From Bauldia sp. (GTDB taxonomy: Bacteria > Pseudomonadota > Alphaproteobacteria > Rhizobiales > Kaistiaceae): 43,915 bases of DNA. The stretch lies in assembly GCF_020442045.1 (NCBI RefSeq), contig NZ_JAGRLA010000164.1:1-43915 (forward strand). The letters are read 5' to 3'. Below the pieces are notes generated by a model, which ran no database searches, had not been told where the DNA came from, and saw only the letters and a list, made by a program, of their open reading frames with translations. The first letter of the stretch is position 1. Every line of letters begins with the position of its first letter. This document shows, in pieces, positions 33,604 through 42,653 of this stretch. The translations under genes and the position numbers were made by a program.

Positions 33604-34860
33604 ATGAAGTCTTTTGTCACGAGATTGCTCGGGGCGAGTGCTTTGGCCGCCCTGGTCAGCGGACCGGCGATGGCCACGGATCTCGAGGTCATTCATTGGT
33701 GGACCTCGAAGGGCGAATCGGCCGCCGTGAACGAATTCGCCAAGGCTTTCGACAATGACGGCGCCGGCGACCACTGGGTCGACAGCGCCATCGCCCTCGG
33801 CGAGACCGCCCGCGCGACGATCATGCGGCGCGTCCTTCTCGGCGACCCGCCCGGTGCGGCGCAGTTCAATCCGGGGCGCCAATACGAGGAACTGATCAGC
33901 GGCGGCCTGCTGCTCCAGCTCGACGACATCGCGGAGGCCGGCAACTGGGCCGAGGTGATCCGTCCGCAGCAGATTCAGAGCGCCTGCCTGGTCGATGGGC
34001 ACTGGTATTGCGTGCCGGTGAATATCCATTCCTGGCCCTGGGGCTGGTACTCCAAGGACGCCTTCACCAAGGCCGGCCTTGACGAGCCGACCAGCTTCGA
34101 CGAGTTCGTCGCGATGGCGCCCAAGCTGCAGGAAGCGGGCATCATCCCGATGGCGATCGGCGGTGACGGCAATGGCTGGCAGATTCGCGGCGCCTTCGAC
34201 CAGATCCTGCTCGCCAGCCTTGGCATCGAGCAGCGCGACAAGATGTATGGCGACAAGGACACCGACATCGCCGGCGGTGCCGACATGCTGAGGGCGCTGA
34301 CCAACTTCAAGGCGCTCAAGCAATATACCGACGAGGGCTACGCCAACCGCAACTGGAACGACACCACCAACATGGTCATCACCGGCAAGGCGGGCCTGCA
34401 GATCATGGGCGACTGGGCCCGTGGCGAATTCGCGGCGGCCGGGATGACCGGCGTCGAGGATTTCGGCTGCATCATCGGCCTGAACGAGGCGCATCCGATT
34501 GTCAGCACCGACGGCGACGTGTTCGTCTTCTTCAAGCAGGATGATCCCGAGGTCGAGGCAGCGCAGAAGCGCCTTGCCGAGCTGATCATCAGCCCCGAGG
34601 TGCAGGTCGCCTTCAACAACAAGAAAGGCTCGATGCCGGTCCGTGGCGACGTCGACATGGCGTCCGCCGATCCCTGCATGCAGAAGGCGCTGAAGGCGGT
34701 GGAGGACCCCGCCAAGATCGCCACCGGCGTGCAGCGTTTCATTACCGAGGACACCAACAACGAGCTGAACGCGCTCATCACGCAGTACTGGTCGGAAGAC
34801 TCGATGTCTGCGGAAGACGCCCAGGCCCGTTGGGTCGAGATATTCAAGAACGCGAGCTAG
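33604..34860 (+). CDS. Carbohydrate ABC transporter substrate-binding protein (family 1, GtsA-like)
   Basis: A 418-residue periplasmic protein. The signal peptide MKSFVTRLLGASALAALVSG ends with AMA and cleavage before TDLEV. The mature protein begins EVIHWWTSKGESAAVNEFAK and has GDPPGAAQFNPGRQYEELI, VNIHSWPWGWYSKDAF and ITGKAGLQIMGDWARGEF. These blocks resemble glucose/mannose-type binding proteins of the GtsA group and are rich in sugar-stacking tryptophans. The ATG at 33604 follows the strong site GGGAGGAAGG; an upstream ATG at 33577 is disfavoured. A terminator-like hairpin follows the gene, so more binding protein than permease is expected. Confidence 0.88.
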   Translation: MKSFVTRLLGASALAALVSGPAMATDLEVIHWWTSKGESAAVNEFAKAFDNDGAGDHWVDSAIALGETARATIMRRVLLGDPPGAAQFNPGRQYEELISGGLLLQLDDIAEAGNWAEVIRPQQIQSACLVDGHWYCVPVNIHSWPWGWYSKDAFTKAGLDEPTSFDEFVAMAPKLQEAGIIPMAIGGDGNGWQIRGAFDQILLASLGIEQRDKMYGDKDTDIAGGADMLRALTNFKALKQYTDEGYANRNWNDTTNMVITGKAGLQIMGDWARGEFAAAGMTGVEDFGCIIGLNEAHPIVSTDGDVFVFFKQDDPEVEAAQKRLAELIISPEVQVAFNNKKGSMPVRGDVDMASADPCMQKALKAVEDPAKIATGVQRFITEDTNNELNALITQYWSEDSMSAEDAQARWVEIFKNAS

Positions 34861-34877
34861 GCGGACAGCCGGGGCAT

Positions 34878-34911
34878 GGGTGCCGTCCAACATCTGGGCG
34901 GCACCCCTTTT
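34878..34911 (+). terminator. Intra-operon hairpin/terminator after the binding-protein gene
   Basis: GGGTGCCG (34878-34885) pairs with CGGCACCC (34899-34906); TCC and GGG can extend the stem to 11 bp with a 7-nt loop. CTTTT follows. It lies in the 205-nt gap before the first permease and probably ends part of the transcripts. Confidence 0.7.
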
Positions 34912-35065
34912 CACGTCGTCGGGAAACGGGCATCCGGATCGCCTCACGCTTCGTGACGGCACCGGTATTGCGTGCCTCACACATTTGGCGACGGGGCGGA
35001 CCGACCGGCTTGTCCGGGACGGTCGGGGGTCGGGACCGGCGACAGGCTGGGGATGGGAATTTGGC

Positions 35066-35968
35066 ATGGCGGAAGCGCGACGGCGACGATGGAAGATCCA
35101 GGCGGTCATCGGGACCTTGCCGATGATCGCCGTTGCGGTCGGCGTCTATGTGATTGGCATAGCCTTCACCTTCTACTGGTCGTTTACCAGCTCGAAGCTG
35201 TTCCCCAACAACAACCTCGTCGGCCTGGACCAGTACCGCCGTCTCTGGTCAAGCGATCGTTGGCTGGTCGCGGTCAACAACATCTGGATCTACGGCGTCC
35301 TGCTCATCGTCTTCAGCCTGGTCTTCGGCTATCTGCTGGCGGTCTTCATGGATCAGCGGATTCGGCAGGAAGCGGTCTTGCGGTCGATCTTTCTCTATCC
35401 CTTCGCCATGTCGCTGATCGTCACCGGCCTGATCTGGCAGTGGATGCTCGATCCCAATCTCGGCATCGAGCAGACCCTCCATGGCTGGGGATGGACGAGT
35501 TTTCATTTCTCGCCGCTGGTCGATCCCGAGACTGCCATCTACGGGCTGGTGATCGCCGGCATCTGGCAGGGGTCGGGCGTGACGATGGCTATCCTGCTCG
35601 CCGGATTGCGTGGCGTCGATTCGGAGATATGGAAGGCGGCCAGGGTCGATGGCATCCCGACCTGGCGGGTCTACCTCTTTATCGCCCTGCCGATGATCCG
35701 CGGTGCGCTGGCCACCGCCTTCGTCCTGCAATGCGTCGGCGTTGTCAGGGTCTATGACCTGATCGTCGCGATGACCGGCGGCGGGCCCGGAATCGCCACC
35801 CAGATGCCGGCCGTATACGTCATCCAGATGATCAGCAGCAGCCAGAATGTCGGTCAGGGCATGGCGGCGGCGACGATGATGCTGCTGCCGATCCTGGTGG
35901 TGCTCGCCTTTGGCGGGCTCGCCATGTGGCGCCGCAGGCGGCGCGCCGCCATGGGAGCGACGCCATGA
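35066..35968 (+). CDS. Carbohydrate ABC transporter permease (MalF-like, first subunit)
   Basis: A 300-residue inner-membrane protein with six helices. The EAA-type coupling loop reads WKAARVDGIPTWRVYLFIALP, which docks on the ATPase. Other family segments are LRSIFLYPFAMSLIVTGLIWQWML and TGGGPGIATQMPAVY. The N-terminus is basic and cytoplasmic. The ATG at 35066 is preceded by a weak GGGA site; the open frame extends upstream to 34880 but includes the hairpin region. The stop overlaps the next permease start in ATGA. Confidence 0.9.
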   Translation: MAEARRRRWKIQAVIGTLPMIAVAVGVYVIGIAFTFYWSFTSSKLFPNNNLVGLDQYRRLWSSDRWLVAVNNIWIYGVLLIVFSLVFGYLLAVFMDQRIRQEAVLRSIFLYPFAMSLIVTGLIWQWMLDPNLGIEQTLHGWGWTSFHFSPLVDPETAIYGLVIAGIWQGSGVTMAILLAGLRGVDSEIWKAARVDGIPTWRVYLFIALPMIRGALATAFVLQCVGVVRVYDLIVAMTGGGPGIATQMPAVYVIQMISSSQNVGQGMAAATMMLLPILVVLAFGGLAMWRRRRRAAMGATP

Positions 35969-36894
35969 GCGCCGGCGATATGACCCTCACCGACACCGAA
36001 GCGGAAGCCCGCTGGGGAACCCAGCCGGGCGGCGTGAAACCGCGCCGCTTCTCGCCGGCCCGCCTCGGCATCTATGGCTTTCTGGTTATCTCGGCGTTGT
36101 TCTTCCTGATCCCGCTCTACGTGATGATCGTCACCTCGCTGAAAACCATGCCGGAGATCCGGCTCGGCCATTTGTTCAGCCTGCCGGGGGAGGTGACGTT
36201 CCAGCCATGGGTCGATGCCTGGCTGAACGCCTGCACCGGGCGGGATTGCAACGGGCTCCATCCCGGCTTCCTCAATTCGCTGAAGATCACCATTCCGAGC
36301 GTCGTCGTCTCGATCATCATCGCCTCGATCAACGGCTATGCCCTGTCCTTCTGGCGCTACAAGGGTGCCAATCTCTTCTTCGGCCTGCTCGTCTTCGGTG
36401 CCTTCGTCCCCTACCAGGTGGTCATCTACCCGCTGATCATCGCCGCGCGGGAAGCGGGGCTCTATTCGACGTTGGCTGCCATCGTCATCGTCCACACCAT
36501 CTTCGGCATGCCGATCCTGACGCTGCTCTTCCGCAACTACTATGCGTCGGTGCCGATCGAGCTGTTCAAGGCCGGCCGCGTCGACGGCGCCGGCTTCTGG
36601 CAGATCTTCTTCCGCATCATGGTGCCGATGTCGGTGCCGATCACAACGGTCGCGGTGATCCTCCAGGTAACCGGCATCTGGAACGACTTCCTGTTCGGCG
36701 TGGTCTTCGCCGGCCGCTCGAACTGGCCGATGACGGTGCAGCTCAACAACATCGTCAACACCACCACCGGCGTTCGCGAATACAACGTCAACATGGCCGC
36801 CACGATCCTGACGGCGGCCGTTCCGCTTGCCGTCTACTTCATTTCCGGACGGTGGTTCGTGCGCGGCATCGCGGCCGGCGCCGTCAAGGGGTAG
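35965..36894 (+). CDS. Carbohydrate ABC transporter permease (MalG-like, second subunit)
   Basis: A 309-residue six-helix permease. After a ~35-residue hydrophilic start, helix 1 is at LGIYGFLVISALFFLIPLYV. The MalG-type periplasmic loop has a CTGRDCNGLHPGFLNSL segment, and the coupling loop is FKAGRVDGAGFWQIFFRIMVP. It forms the translocation pore with the first permease. It begins in an ATGA overlap with the upstream gene and ends 3 nt before the ATPase gene, so the membrane complex is tightly coupled. Confidence 0.9.
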   Translation: MSAGDMTLTDTEAEARWGTQPGGVKPRRFSPARLGIYGFLVISALFFLIPLYVMIVTSLKTMPEIRLGHLFSLPGEVTFQPWVDAWLNACTGRDCNGLHPGFLNSLKITIPSVVVSIIIASINGYALSFWRYKGANLFFGLLVFGAFVPYQVVIYPLIIAAREAGLYSTLAAIVIVHTIFGMPILTLLFRNYYASVPIELFKAGRVDGAGFWQIFFRIMVPMSVPITTVAVILQVTGIWNDFLFGVVFAGRSNWPMTVQLNNIVNTTTGVREYNVNMAATILTAAVPLAVYFISGRWFVRGIAAGAVKG

Positions 36895-36897
36895 AGG

Positions 36898-37983
<1,086 letters not shown>

Positions 37984-38003
37984 ACCAACAGATCGGATTT
38001 GTG

Positions 38004-38762
38004 ATGACCGACTACCGGATATCGTTCCAGCTCTACAGCGCGCGCAGCTTTCCTCCCGTCGAGGCACAGCTCGAGACATTGGCGGCCATCGGTTTCGACG
38101 CGGTGGAGCCCTATGGCGGCGCCTATGGCGACGATCCGGCGGGCCTGCGAAAGAAGCTCGATGCCGTCGGCCTTGCCTGCCCGAGCGCCCATATCGGGCT
38201 GGCCGATCTCGACGCGGATCGCGCGGCGGTCGTCGACGTCGCGCGGACACTCGGTCTCGAGACGGTCGTGACACCCTTTCTGCTGCCGGACCAGCGGCCC
38301 GACGACGCCGATGGCTGGCAGGCCCTCGGTGCGAGGCTCCAGGAGCACGCCGCGGCGCTCCGCGAATCGGGCCTGAAATTCGCCTGGCATAATCACGCCT
38401 TTGAATATGCGGTGCTGTCCGACAACACGCGCCCGATCGATCACCTGCTCGCCGGTCCGGATGTCATGTGGGAAGCCGATATCGGCTGGATCGTCCGGGC
38501 CGATCGCGACGTCGCGGCGGAGCTTTCGCGCTTCCAGGGCAAGCTCGCCGCCTTCCACGTCAAGGACCTCGCGCCGGAAGGCGTCACCGAGGACGATGGC
38601 TGGACCGATGTCGGGGCCGGCACCGTCGACTGGCGGGCGCTCCTGCCGGCGATCGAAGCCGCGGGCACCGACCTTCTCGTCCTCGAGCATGACGCGCCGT
38701 CGGACTGGCGGAGCTTCGCCGAGAATTCCTTCCGGTTCCTCACCGGCCTGGTCGGCGAATAG
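38004..38762 (+). CDS. Sugar phosphate isomerase/epimerase family (xylose-isomerase-like TIM barrel)
   Basis: A 252-residue single-domain TIM barrel. Visible elements are ISFQLYSARSFPPVEAQLETLAAIGFDAVEP, then SAHIG, KFAWHNHAFEY (metal-binding His region), MWEADIGWIVRAD, AAFHVKDLAPE and LVLEHDAPSDW. The Glu, Asp and His residues at strand ends would bind a divalent metal, as in the AP-endonuclease-2/isomerase superfamily. It probably epimerises or isomerises a sugar or keto-inositol derivative. It follows the ATPase by 20 nt and precedes a Gfo/Idh/MocA oxidoreductase by 12 nt, a common pair for oxidised-sugar metabolism. Confidence 0.85.
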   Translation: MTDYRISFQLYSARSFPPVEAQLETLAAIGFDAVEPYGGAYGDDPAGLRKKLDAVGLACPSAHIGLADLDADRAAVVDVARTLGLETVVTPFLLPDQRPDDADGWQALGARLQEHAAALRESGLKFAWHNHAFEYAVLSDNTRPIDHLLAGPDVMWEADIGWIVRADRDVAAELSRFQGKLAAFHVKDLAPEGVTEDDGWTDVGAGTVDWRALLPAIEAAGTDLLVLEHDAPSDWRSFAENSFRFLTGLVGE

Positions 38763-38774
38763 GCGGGGCGCGAA

Positions 38775-39920
38775 ATGGCAAAACGAGCAGCAATCGGCAT
38801 CATCGGCTGCGGCGTCATCTCGGACACCTATTTCGAGCTTGCGCCGCTGTTCAGGGGAGTCGAGATCGTTGCCTGCGCCGATATCGCGCCCGCATCTGCA
38901 AAGGCGAAGGCGGAGCAATATTCGGTGCGGGCGCTGTCGGTCGATGCGCTTCTCAAGGATGCGGAGATCGATGCGGTCATCAACCTCACGGTTCCCGATG
39001 CACATTATGCCGTCAACCTCGAGATCCTCAGCGCCGGCAAGCACGCCTATACGGAAAAACCGCTGGCCCTCACCTACAAGGAAGCGCGGAAGCTCGTTGC
39101 CGAGGCGGACAGGCGCGGCCTGAAGCTCGGCGCCGCGCCGGACACCTTCCTCGGCGCCGCCGGCCAGACCGCGCGCAGGCTTCTCGACAAGGGGGCGGTC
39201 GGCGAGGTGGTCGGCGGGACGGCCCATGTCCTCAACCATGGCATGGAGCACTGGCATCCGAGCCCGACCTTCTTCTTCCGGCCGGGCGGCGGGCCGATAT
39301 TCGACATCGGTCCCTATTATCTCGCCACCCTCGTCAATCTCCTCGGGCCCGTGAAGTCGGTCGCTGCGATGGCCGGCAAGGGGTTCGCCGAGCGGATCGT
39401 TTCCGCCGACGGGCCGATGAAGGGAAAGCGGATCAGGGTGACGACGCCGACCAGCATCAACGCTCTCCTGGAGTTCCGTTCCGGCGCACAGGTGACGATC
39501 GGCGCCAGCTGGGACGTGTGGAAGCACGGCCACGCCAATCCGATCGAGATCTACGGCACCGAGGGCACGATGCTGGTGCCCGATCCGAATTTCTTCAGCG
39601 GCGTGGTTTCCTGCTCGCGGAACGACGGCGACTATGTCGAGACGGACACCGCTTCGCTGCCCTTCGGTGCCGCCAACTGGTCGCCCCGACCGGGTGTGCC
39701 GAAGCGCGCAAATTACCGGATGGCCGGAGTGGCCGACCTGGTCGATGCCGTCAGCCGGGACCGGGAGCCGCGCTGCTCGGGCCGGCTCGCGGCGCATATC
39801 GTCGAGATCATGGAGTCGATTCTCGTTTCCGGCCGGGAACGGCGCTTCGTCAGGATGCGGTCGACGACCGGGCGCCCGGCGCCGCTGACGGCGGCCGATA
39901 TCCGGCGCCTGGCGAAATAG
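38775..39920 (+). CDS. Gfo/Idh/MocA family oxidoreductase
   Basis: A 381-residue NAD(P)-dependent oxidoreductase. The N-terminal Rossmann domain has IGIIGCGVISDTYF, then INLTVPDAHYAVNLEIL and AYTEKPLAL, where the EKP lysine is catalytic. The C-terminal alpha/beta domain has GGGPIFDIGPYYLATLVNLLGP, with the conserved Asp and Tyr. It oxidises or reduces a sugar, inositol or keto-sugar carbon. It is the last gene of the importer operon; the divergently controlled GntR gene converges with only 17 nt between stops. Confidence 0.92.
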   Translation: MAKRAAIGIIGCGVISDTYFELAPLFRGVEIVACADIAPASAKAKAEQYSVRALSVDALLKDAEIDAVINLTVPDAHYAVNLEILSAGKHAYTEKPLALTYKEARKLVAEADRRGLKLGAAPDTFLGAAGQTARRLLDKGAVGEVVGGTAHVLNHGMEHWHPSPTFFFRPGGGPIFDIGPYYLATLVNLLGPVKSVAAMAGKGFAERIVSADGPMKGKRIRVTTPTSINALLEFRSGAQVTIGASWDVWKHGHANPIEIYGTEGTMLVPDPNFFSGVVSCSRNDGDYVETDTASLPFGAANWSPRPGVPKRANYRMAGVADLVDAVSRDREPRCSGRLAAHIVEIMESILVSGRERRFVRMRSTTGRPAPLTAADIRRLAK

Positions 39921-39937
39921 CCCCGCTGCGTCCCGCG

Positions 39938-40684
39938 TCAGGCCTCGTCCGGGTCCTTGCTGACCAGCCGGCGATAGCGGTCGCGGCCCTCGGCGAGATG
40001 CCTGCGCATCGCCCGGCGTGCGGCGCCGGCGTCGCCCTTGGCGATCGCCGCGATGATCGCTTCGTGCTGCGCCTGTATGCGCGCCAGATAAGGCGTGCCG
40101 CCATGCTCGTGATCGTCGATGAGAATCGTCCGCCGCGGGATGATGATTCCGCCGATGAACTCGAGGAAGGACGAGAAATAGGGATTTCCGGTCGTCGTGC
40201 CGATCACGGTGTGGAGCTCGAAATCGAGGTCGACCGCCGGGTCGCCGTTGGCGATTGCGCGAGCCATGGCGCGGCTGACCTTTCTCATCCGGGCTATGTC
40301 GGCTTTCGATCGCTGCCTGGCGGCGATGCCCGCGGCCTCGACCTCGACGCAGAGCCGCAGCTCCATCACGTCGAGGACCTGCTTGACCGACTTGAGTCCC
40401 TTCGGGTCGATCCGGAAGGGGCGGTTGCGAATCTCGGCGGCGACGTAGGCGCCGGAGCCCTGGCGGGTCTCCACGAGTCCGTCGGCGCGAAGCGCCGCGA
40501 TCGCTTCGCGGACCACCGTCCGGCTCACGCCATAGGTTTCCATCAGGGACCGCTCCGTCGGCAGCCGGGTGTGCGGCGGCAACTTGCCGGCCACGATCTC
40601 GTCGGCAAGCCGGGCGGTGAGCGTGCTGGTCAGGTTGGGCTGGGCTCGGCCCGTTTCGGATCCTGGGGGCGAAGAAGCGGTCAA
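39938..40684 (-). CDS. GntR family transcriptional regulator, FadR subfamily (FCD domain)
   Basis: A 248-residue regulator. The winged helix is LADEIVAGKLPPHTRLPTER through YGVSRTVVREAIAALRADGLV and ETRQGSGAYV (about residues 18-80). The FCD ligand domain has VLDVMELRLCVEVEAAGIA, DFELHTVIGTTTGNPYF, AQHEAIIAAI and MRRHLAEG, with the metal-binding Asp and His residues expected for sugar-acid sensors such as UxuR/ExuR. The start is TTG 40684 with AGGAA about 8 nt upstream. It lies 10 nt downstream of a 58-codon gene in the same direction and probably shares its transcript. Confidence 0.88.
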   Translation of the reverse strand: MTASSPPGSETGRAQPNLTSTLTARLADEIVAGKLPPHTRLPTERSLMETYGVSRTVVREAIAALRADGLVETRQGSGAYVAAEIRNRPFRIDPKGLKSVKQVLDVMELRLCVEVEAAGIAARQRSKADIARMRKVSRAMARAIANGDPAVDLDFELHTVIGTTTGNPYFSSFLEFIGGIIIPRRTILIDDHEHGGTPYLARIQAQHEAIIAAIAKGDAGAARRAMRRHLAEGRDRYRRLVSKDPDEA

Positions 40685-40694
40685 TGCGAAATTC

Positions 40695-40871
40695 CTAGCC
40701 GAGGCCGATCCACGCTTCCTCCAGCCTGGCCGGAAGCCCGGTGCCTATCTCTCCGTCGACCACGTTATACATGGGATCGCGGCTGCGGAAGAAATACGGC
40801 AGGTGGGACGCATTGAACTCGTCCACGACCGGGCCGACGACGGCGACCGGGAAGCGGGTCATCTCAAACAT
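40695..40871 (-). CDS. Small hypothetical protein, 58 aa, upstream of gntR
   Basis: A short gene that I translated directly: ATG 40871 to TAG 40695-40697. It has an excellent ribosome site (GGGAGGG about 6 nt upstream) and the strong GC3 codon bias of the neighbouring genes. The product starts MFEMTRFPVAVVGPVVDEF, continues through ASHLPYFFRSRDP and ends RLEEAWIGLG. It has no membrane helix or signal peptide. I do not recognise it. It lies between the operator at 40933 and gntR, so it is the first gene of that transcript. It could be a small enzyme-associated or regulatory protein, a leader peptide for gntR, or the remnant of a longer gene. Confidence 0.6.
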   Translation of the reverse strand: MFEMTRFPVAVVGPVVDEFNASHLPYFFRSRDPMYNVVDGEIGTGLPARLEEAWIGLG

Positions 40872-40932
40872 GCCGGCCCTCCCGTTGCATAGGCCGCACG
40901 ACTCTGGCAGGTGCTGTTTCCTGTCCCTTGAA

Positions 40933-40945
40933 GTTGTCGTACAAC
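40933..40945. promoter_or_regulatory. Putative FCD-GntR operator in the divergent gntR/udh region
   Basis: GTTGTCGTACAAC has perfect 5-bp arms around CGT, the TTGTnnnACAA form used by many FadR-subfamily regulators. It lies 62 nt before the small gene upstream of gntR and 92 nt before udh, so one site could control both directions. Confidence 0.6.
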
Positions 40946-41036
40946 CCTGGTCGCCCTAGCACAGGCGCTGCATCGGACAATAAGAAGGTGCATGATATTG
41001 GCCGGCATGATCCTCATGCCAGGGAGCGAAATCGGG

Positions 41037-41822
41037 ATGAAGACTGTTCTCCTCACCGGCGCGGCAGGCGGAGTCGCGACCCTGATCAGGCCGTTGCTGC
41101 GCGCCGAATACAGGCTCCGGCTTTCGGACCGGCGACCGGTTCCCGATCCCGTCCCGGAAGAGGAGGTGATGGATGCCGATCTCGACGACATGGAAGCGCT
41201 GCGCAAGGCCGTGGCCGGCGTCGACGGCATCGTGCATCTCGGCGGCTATTCCGTGGAAGCGGACTGGGAGACGATCCAGGCCGCCAACATCGCCGGCTGC
41301 TACAACCTCTTCGAGGCGGCCCGGCTCGAAGGGGTCCGGCGGATCGTCTTCGCCTCGAGCAATCACGCCGTCGGCTTCTACCCGCGGTCCGAAACCATCG
41401 GCGTCGATGGACAGGTCCGGCCGGACAGCCGCTACGGGCTCAGCAAGGCATTCGGCGAGGCGCTTGGCGCCCTCTACGGTCATAAATACGGAGCCGAGGT
41501 GCTCAGCATCCGGATCGGCCATGTCGGGGAGCGGCCGGTCGACCGGCGGCGGCTGGCGATCTGGCTGAGCCCGCGCGATCTCGTCCAGCTCGTCCGCATC
41601 GGGCTGGAGCATCCGGGGATACGTCACGAGATCGTCTACGGCATGTCGGATAACGCGCGTGCCTGGTGGGACAACGGCAATGCGTTCCGCCTCGGCTACA
41701 AGCCGCAGGACCGGTCGGAGGACTACGCGGAGGAGGTTCTCGCCGCCGATGACGGCGTGTCGGGAGACGACCGCGTCGATCTCAACCAGGGTGGGCCATT
41801 CTGCGTCGCGGAGCGCATCTGA
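41037..41822 (+). CDS. udh: Uronate dehydrogenase (NAD-dependent)
   Basis: A 261-residue extended SDR. The Rossmann segment is LLTGAAGGVA, followed by GIVHLGGYSVEADW, NIAGCYNLFEAAR, RIVFASSNHAVGFYP, and the catalytic pair Tyr133/Lys137 in YGLSK. AWWDNGNAFRLGYKPQDRSE near the C-terminus also matches uronate dehydrogenases as I recall them. The enzyme oxidises D-glucuronate or D-galacturonate to the aldaro-lactone with NAD. ATG 41037 follows AGGGAG and begins at the first Rossmann strand; the frame is open to 40992. It is divergent from the gntR operon across a region with a perfect FCD-type operator. The third glycine of the usual TGxxGxxG motif is alanine. Confidence 0.82.
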   Translation: MKTVLLTGAAGGVATLIRPLLRAEYRLRLSDRRPVPDPVPEEEVMDADLDDMEALRKAVAGVDGIVHLGGYSVEADWETIQAANIAGCYNLFEAARLEGVRRIVFASSNHAVGFYPRSETIGVDGQVRPDSRYGLSKAFGEALGALYGHKYGAEVLSIRIGHVGERPVDRRRLAIWLSPRDLVQLVRIGLEHPGIRHEIVYGMSDNARAWWDNGNAFRLGYKPQDRSEDYAEEVLAADDGVSGDDRVDLNQGGPFCVAERI

Positions 41823-41924
41823 TCCGGCGCGTCATCCGGGTTTTTCACAGGCGTTTACCAATCGGAATGCCGGTGCGATTTTTCCGCTTGTCGGGAGGAA
41901 GCGGTTTTTATAGATTTATTTACA

Positions 41925-42134
41925 GACGATGATTCGTCGCCATTTGGAGACGCATCGTCCGCACCCTCTGATTTGAGGCTGTGCGTTTGGGTTGGGGAAC
42001 GTAGTTGTAATTCTCGGTGTAGATGGAAGTTATCGGTCCGGCTTTTGTGATCGGGCGAAAGATTTTACCAAGCCTCTGTTTTGCTTCGAAAAATCCTGGA
42101 TGACACCGCCGGCCAGTGGCCGGCGGTTTCGTTT
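41925..42134 (+). ncRNA. Candidate structured RNA (sRNA or long leader) ending at a terminator
   Basis: The 372-nt gap between udh and the terB-like gene has no credible protein gene but shows successive hairpins. GACGATG (41925-41931) pairs with CATCGTC (41953-41959), with inner CGTC/GACG. CGCAC-CCTC (41960-41968) then pairs with GAGG and GTGCG (41975-41978 and 41981-41985). A strong terminator follows at 42106. TTGTCG at 41888 and TATAGA at 41909 could be a weak promoter with a 15-nt spacer. A transcript of roughly 210 nt would result. I do not recognise a known RNA family. A regulatory leader of the terB-like gene is an alternative. Confidence 0.4.
42106..42134 (+). terminator. Rho-independent terminator upstream of the terB-like gene
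   Basis: CCGCCGGCC (42106-42114) pairs perfectly with GGCCGGCGG (42118-42126) around a 3-nt loop, followed by TTTCGTTT. It is the strongest canonical terminator in the window. Confidence 0.85.
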
Positions 42135-42194
42135 ATGGTCACTGGTCCTTCACCCGCCCGACGGCTACCATCGGATTTGGTGACGGAGAATCCC

Positions 42195-42653
42195 ATGTTG
42201 TCAGCGTTCAAGCAGTTCCTGTCGGATCTGACGGGCGAAAAGCAGCCGGAACCAATGGGCGAAGAGCGCTATCGCCTGGCGGCGGCGGCGCTTCTCTTCC
42301 ATGTCATCGCCATCGACGGCGAGGTCTCGGCCGAGGAAAAGGCGAAGCTCCACGATATCCTCAAGCACCGCTTCGCGCTCGACGACGACGATGTCGAGGA
42401 GTTGATGGCGGAGGCCGAAGCCGCCGACAAGGAGGCGGTCGATCTCTACGGCTTTACCAGCGTGCTCAAGCAGCAGCTCGACGTGAAGGATCGCGAACGC
42501 ATCGTCGGAATGATGTGGGAACTGGTCTTTGCCGATGGTAATGTCCACGAATTCGAAGACAATCTGGTGTGGCGGGCGGCCGAGCTGCTCGGGGTATCCT
42601 CGCAGGCGCGCATCAGGCTGAAACAGTCTCTCCGCCCCGATGACGCCGGCTGA
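42195..42653 (+). CDS. TerB-like (tellurite resistance TerB domain) protein
   Basis: A 152-residue all-helical acidic protein. The TerB-like features are RYRLAAAALLFHVIAIDGEVSAEEKAKL and, in the second half, VGMMWELVFADGNVHEFEDNLVWRAAELLGVS. The two DG-x-V-x-x-E blocks are typical of the domain's acidic metal-contact ends. Function is poorly defined; TerB-domain proteins are linked to envelope stress and metal responses, and here there is no ter operon. ATG 42195 has GGAG upstream. It overlaps the glutamine amidotransferase gene by 14 nt, so the two are coupled. Confidence 0.78.
   Translation: MLSAFKQFLSDLTGEKQPEPMGEERYRLAAAALLFHVIAIDGEVSAEEKAKLHDILKHRFALDDDDVEELMAEAEAADKEAVDLYGFTSVLKQQLDVKDRERIVGMMWELVFADGNVHEFEDNLVWRAAELLGVSSQARIRLKQSLRPDDAG

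Noticed and set aside
41992..42183. A 63-codon plus-strand frame in the gap before the terB-like gene
   Set aside because: It reads straight through the terminator hairpin and has atypical codon use and no ribosome site.
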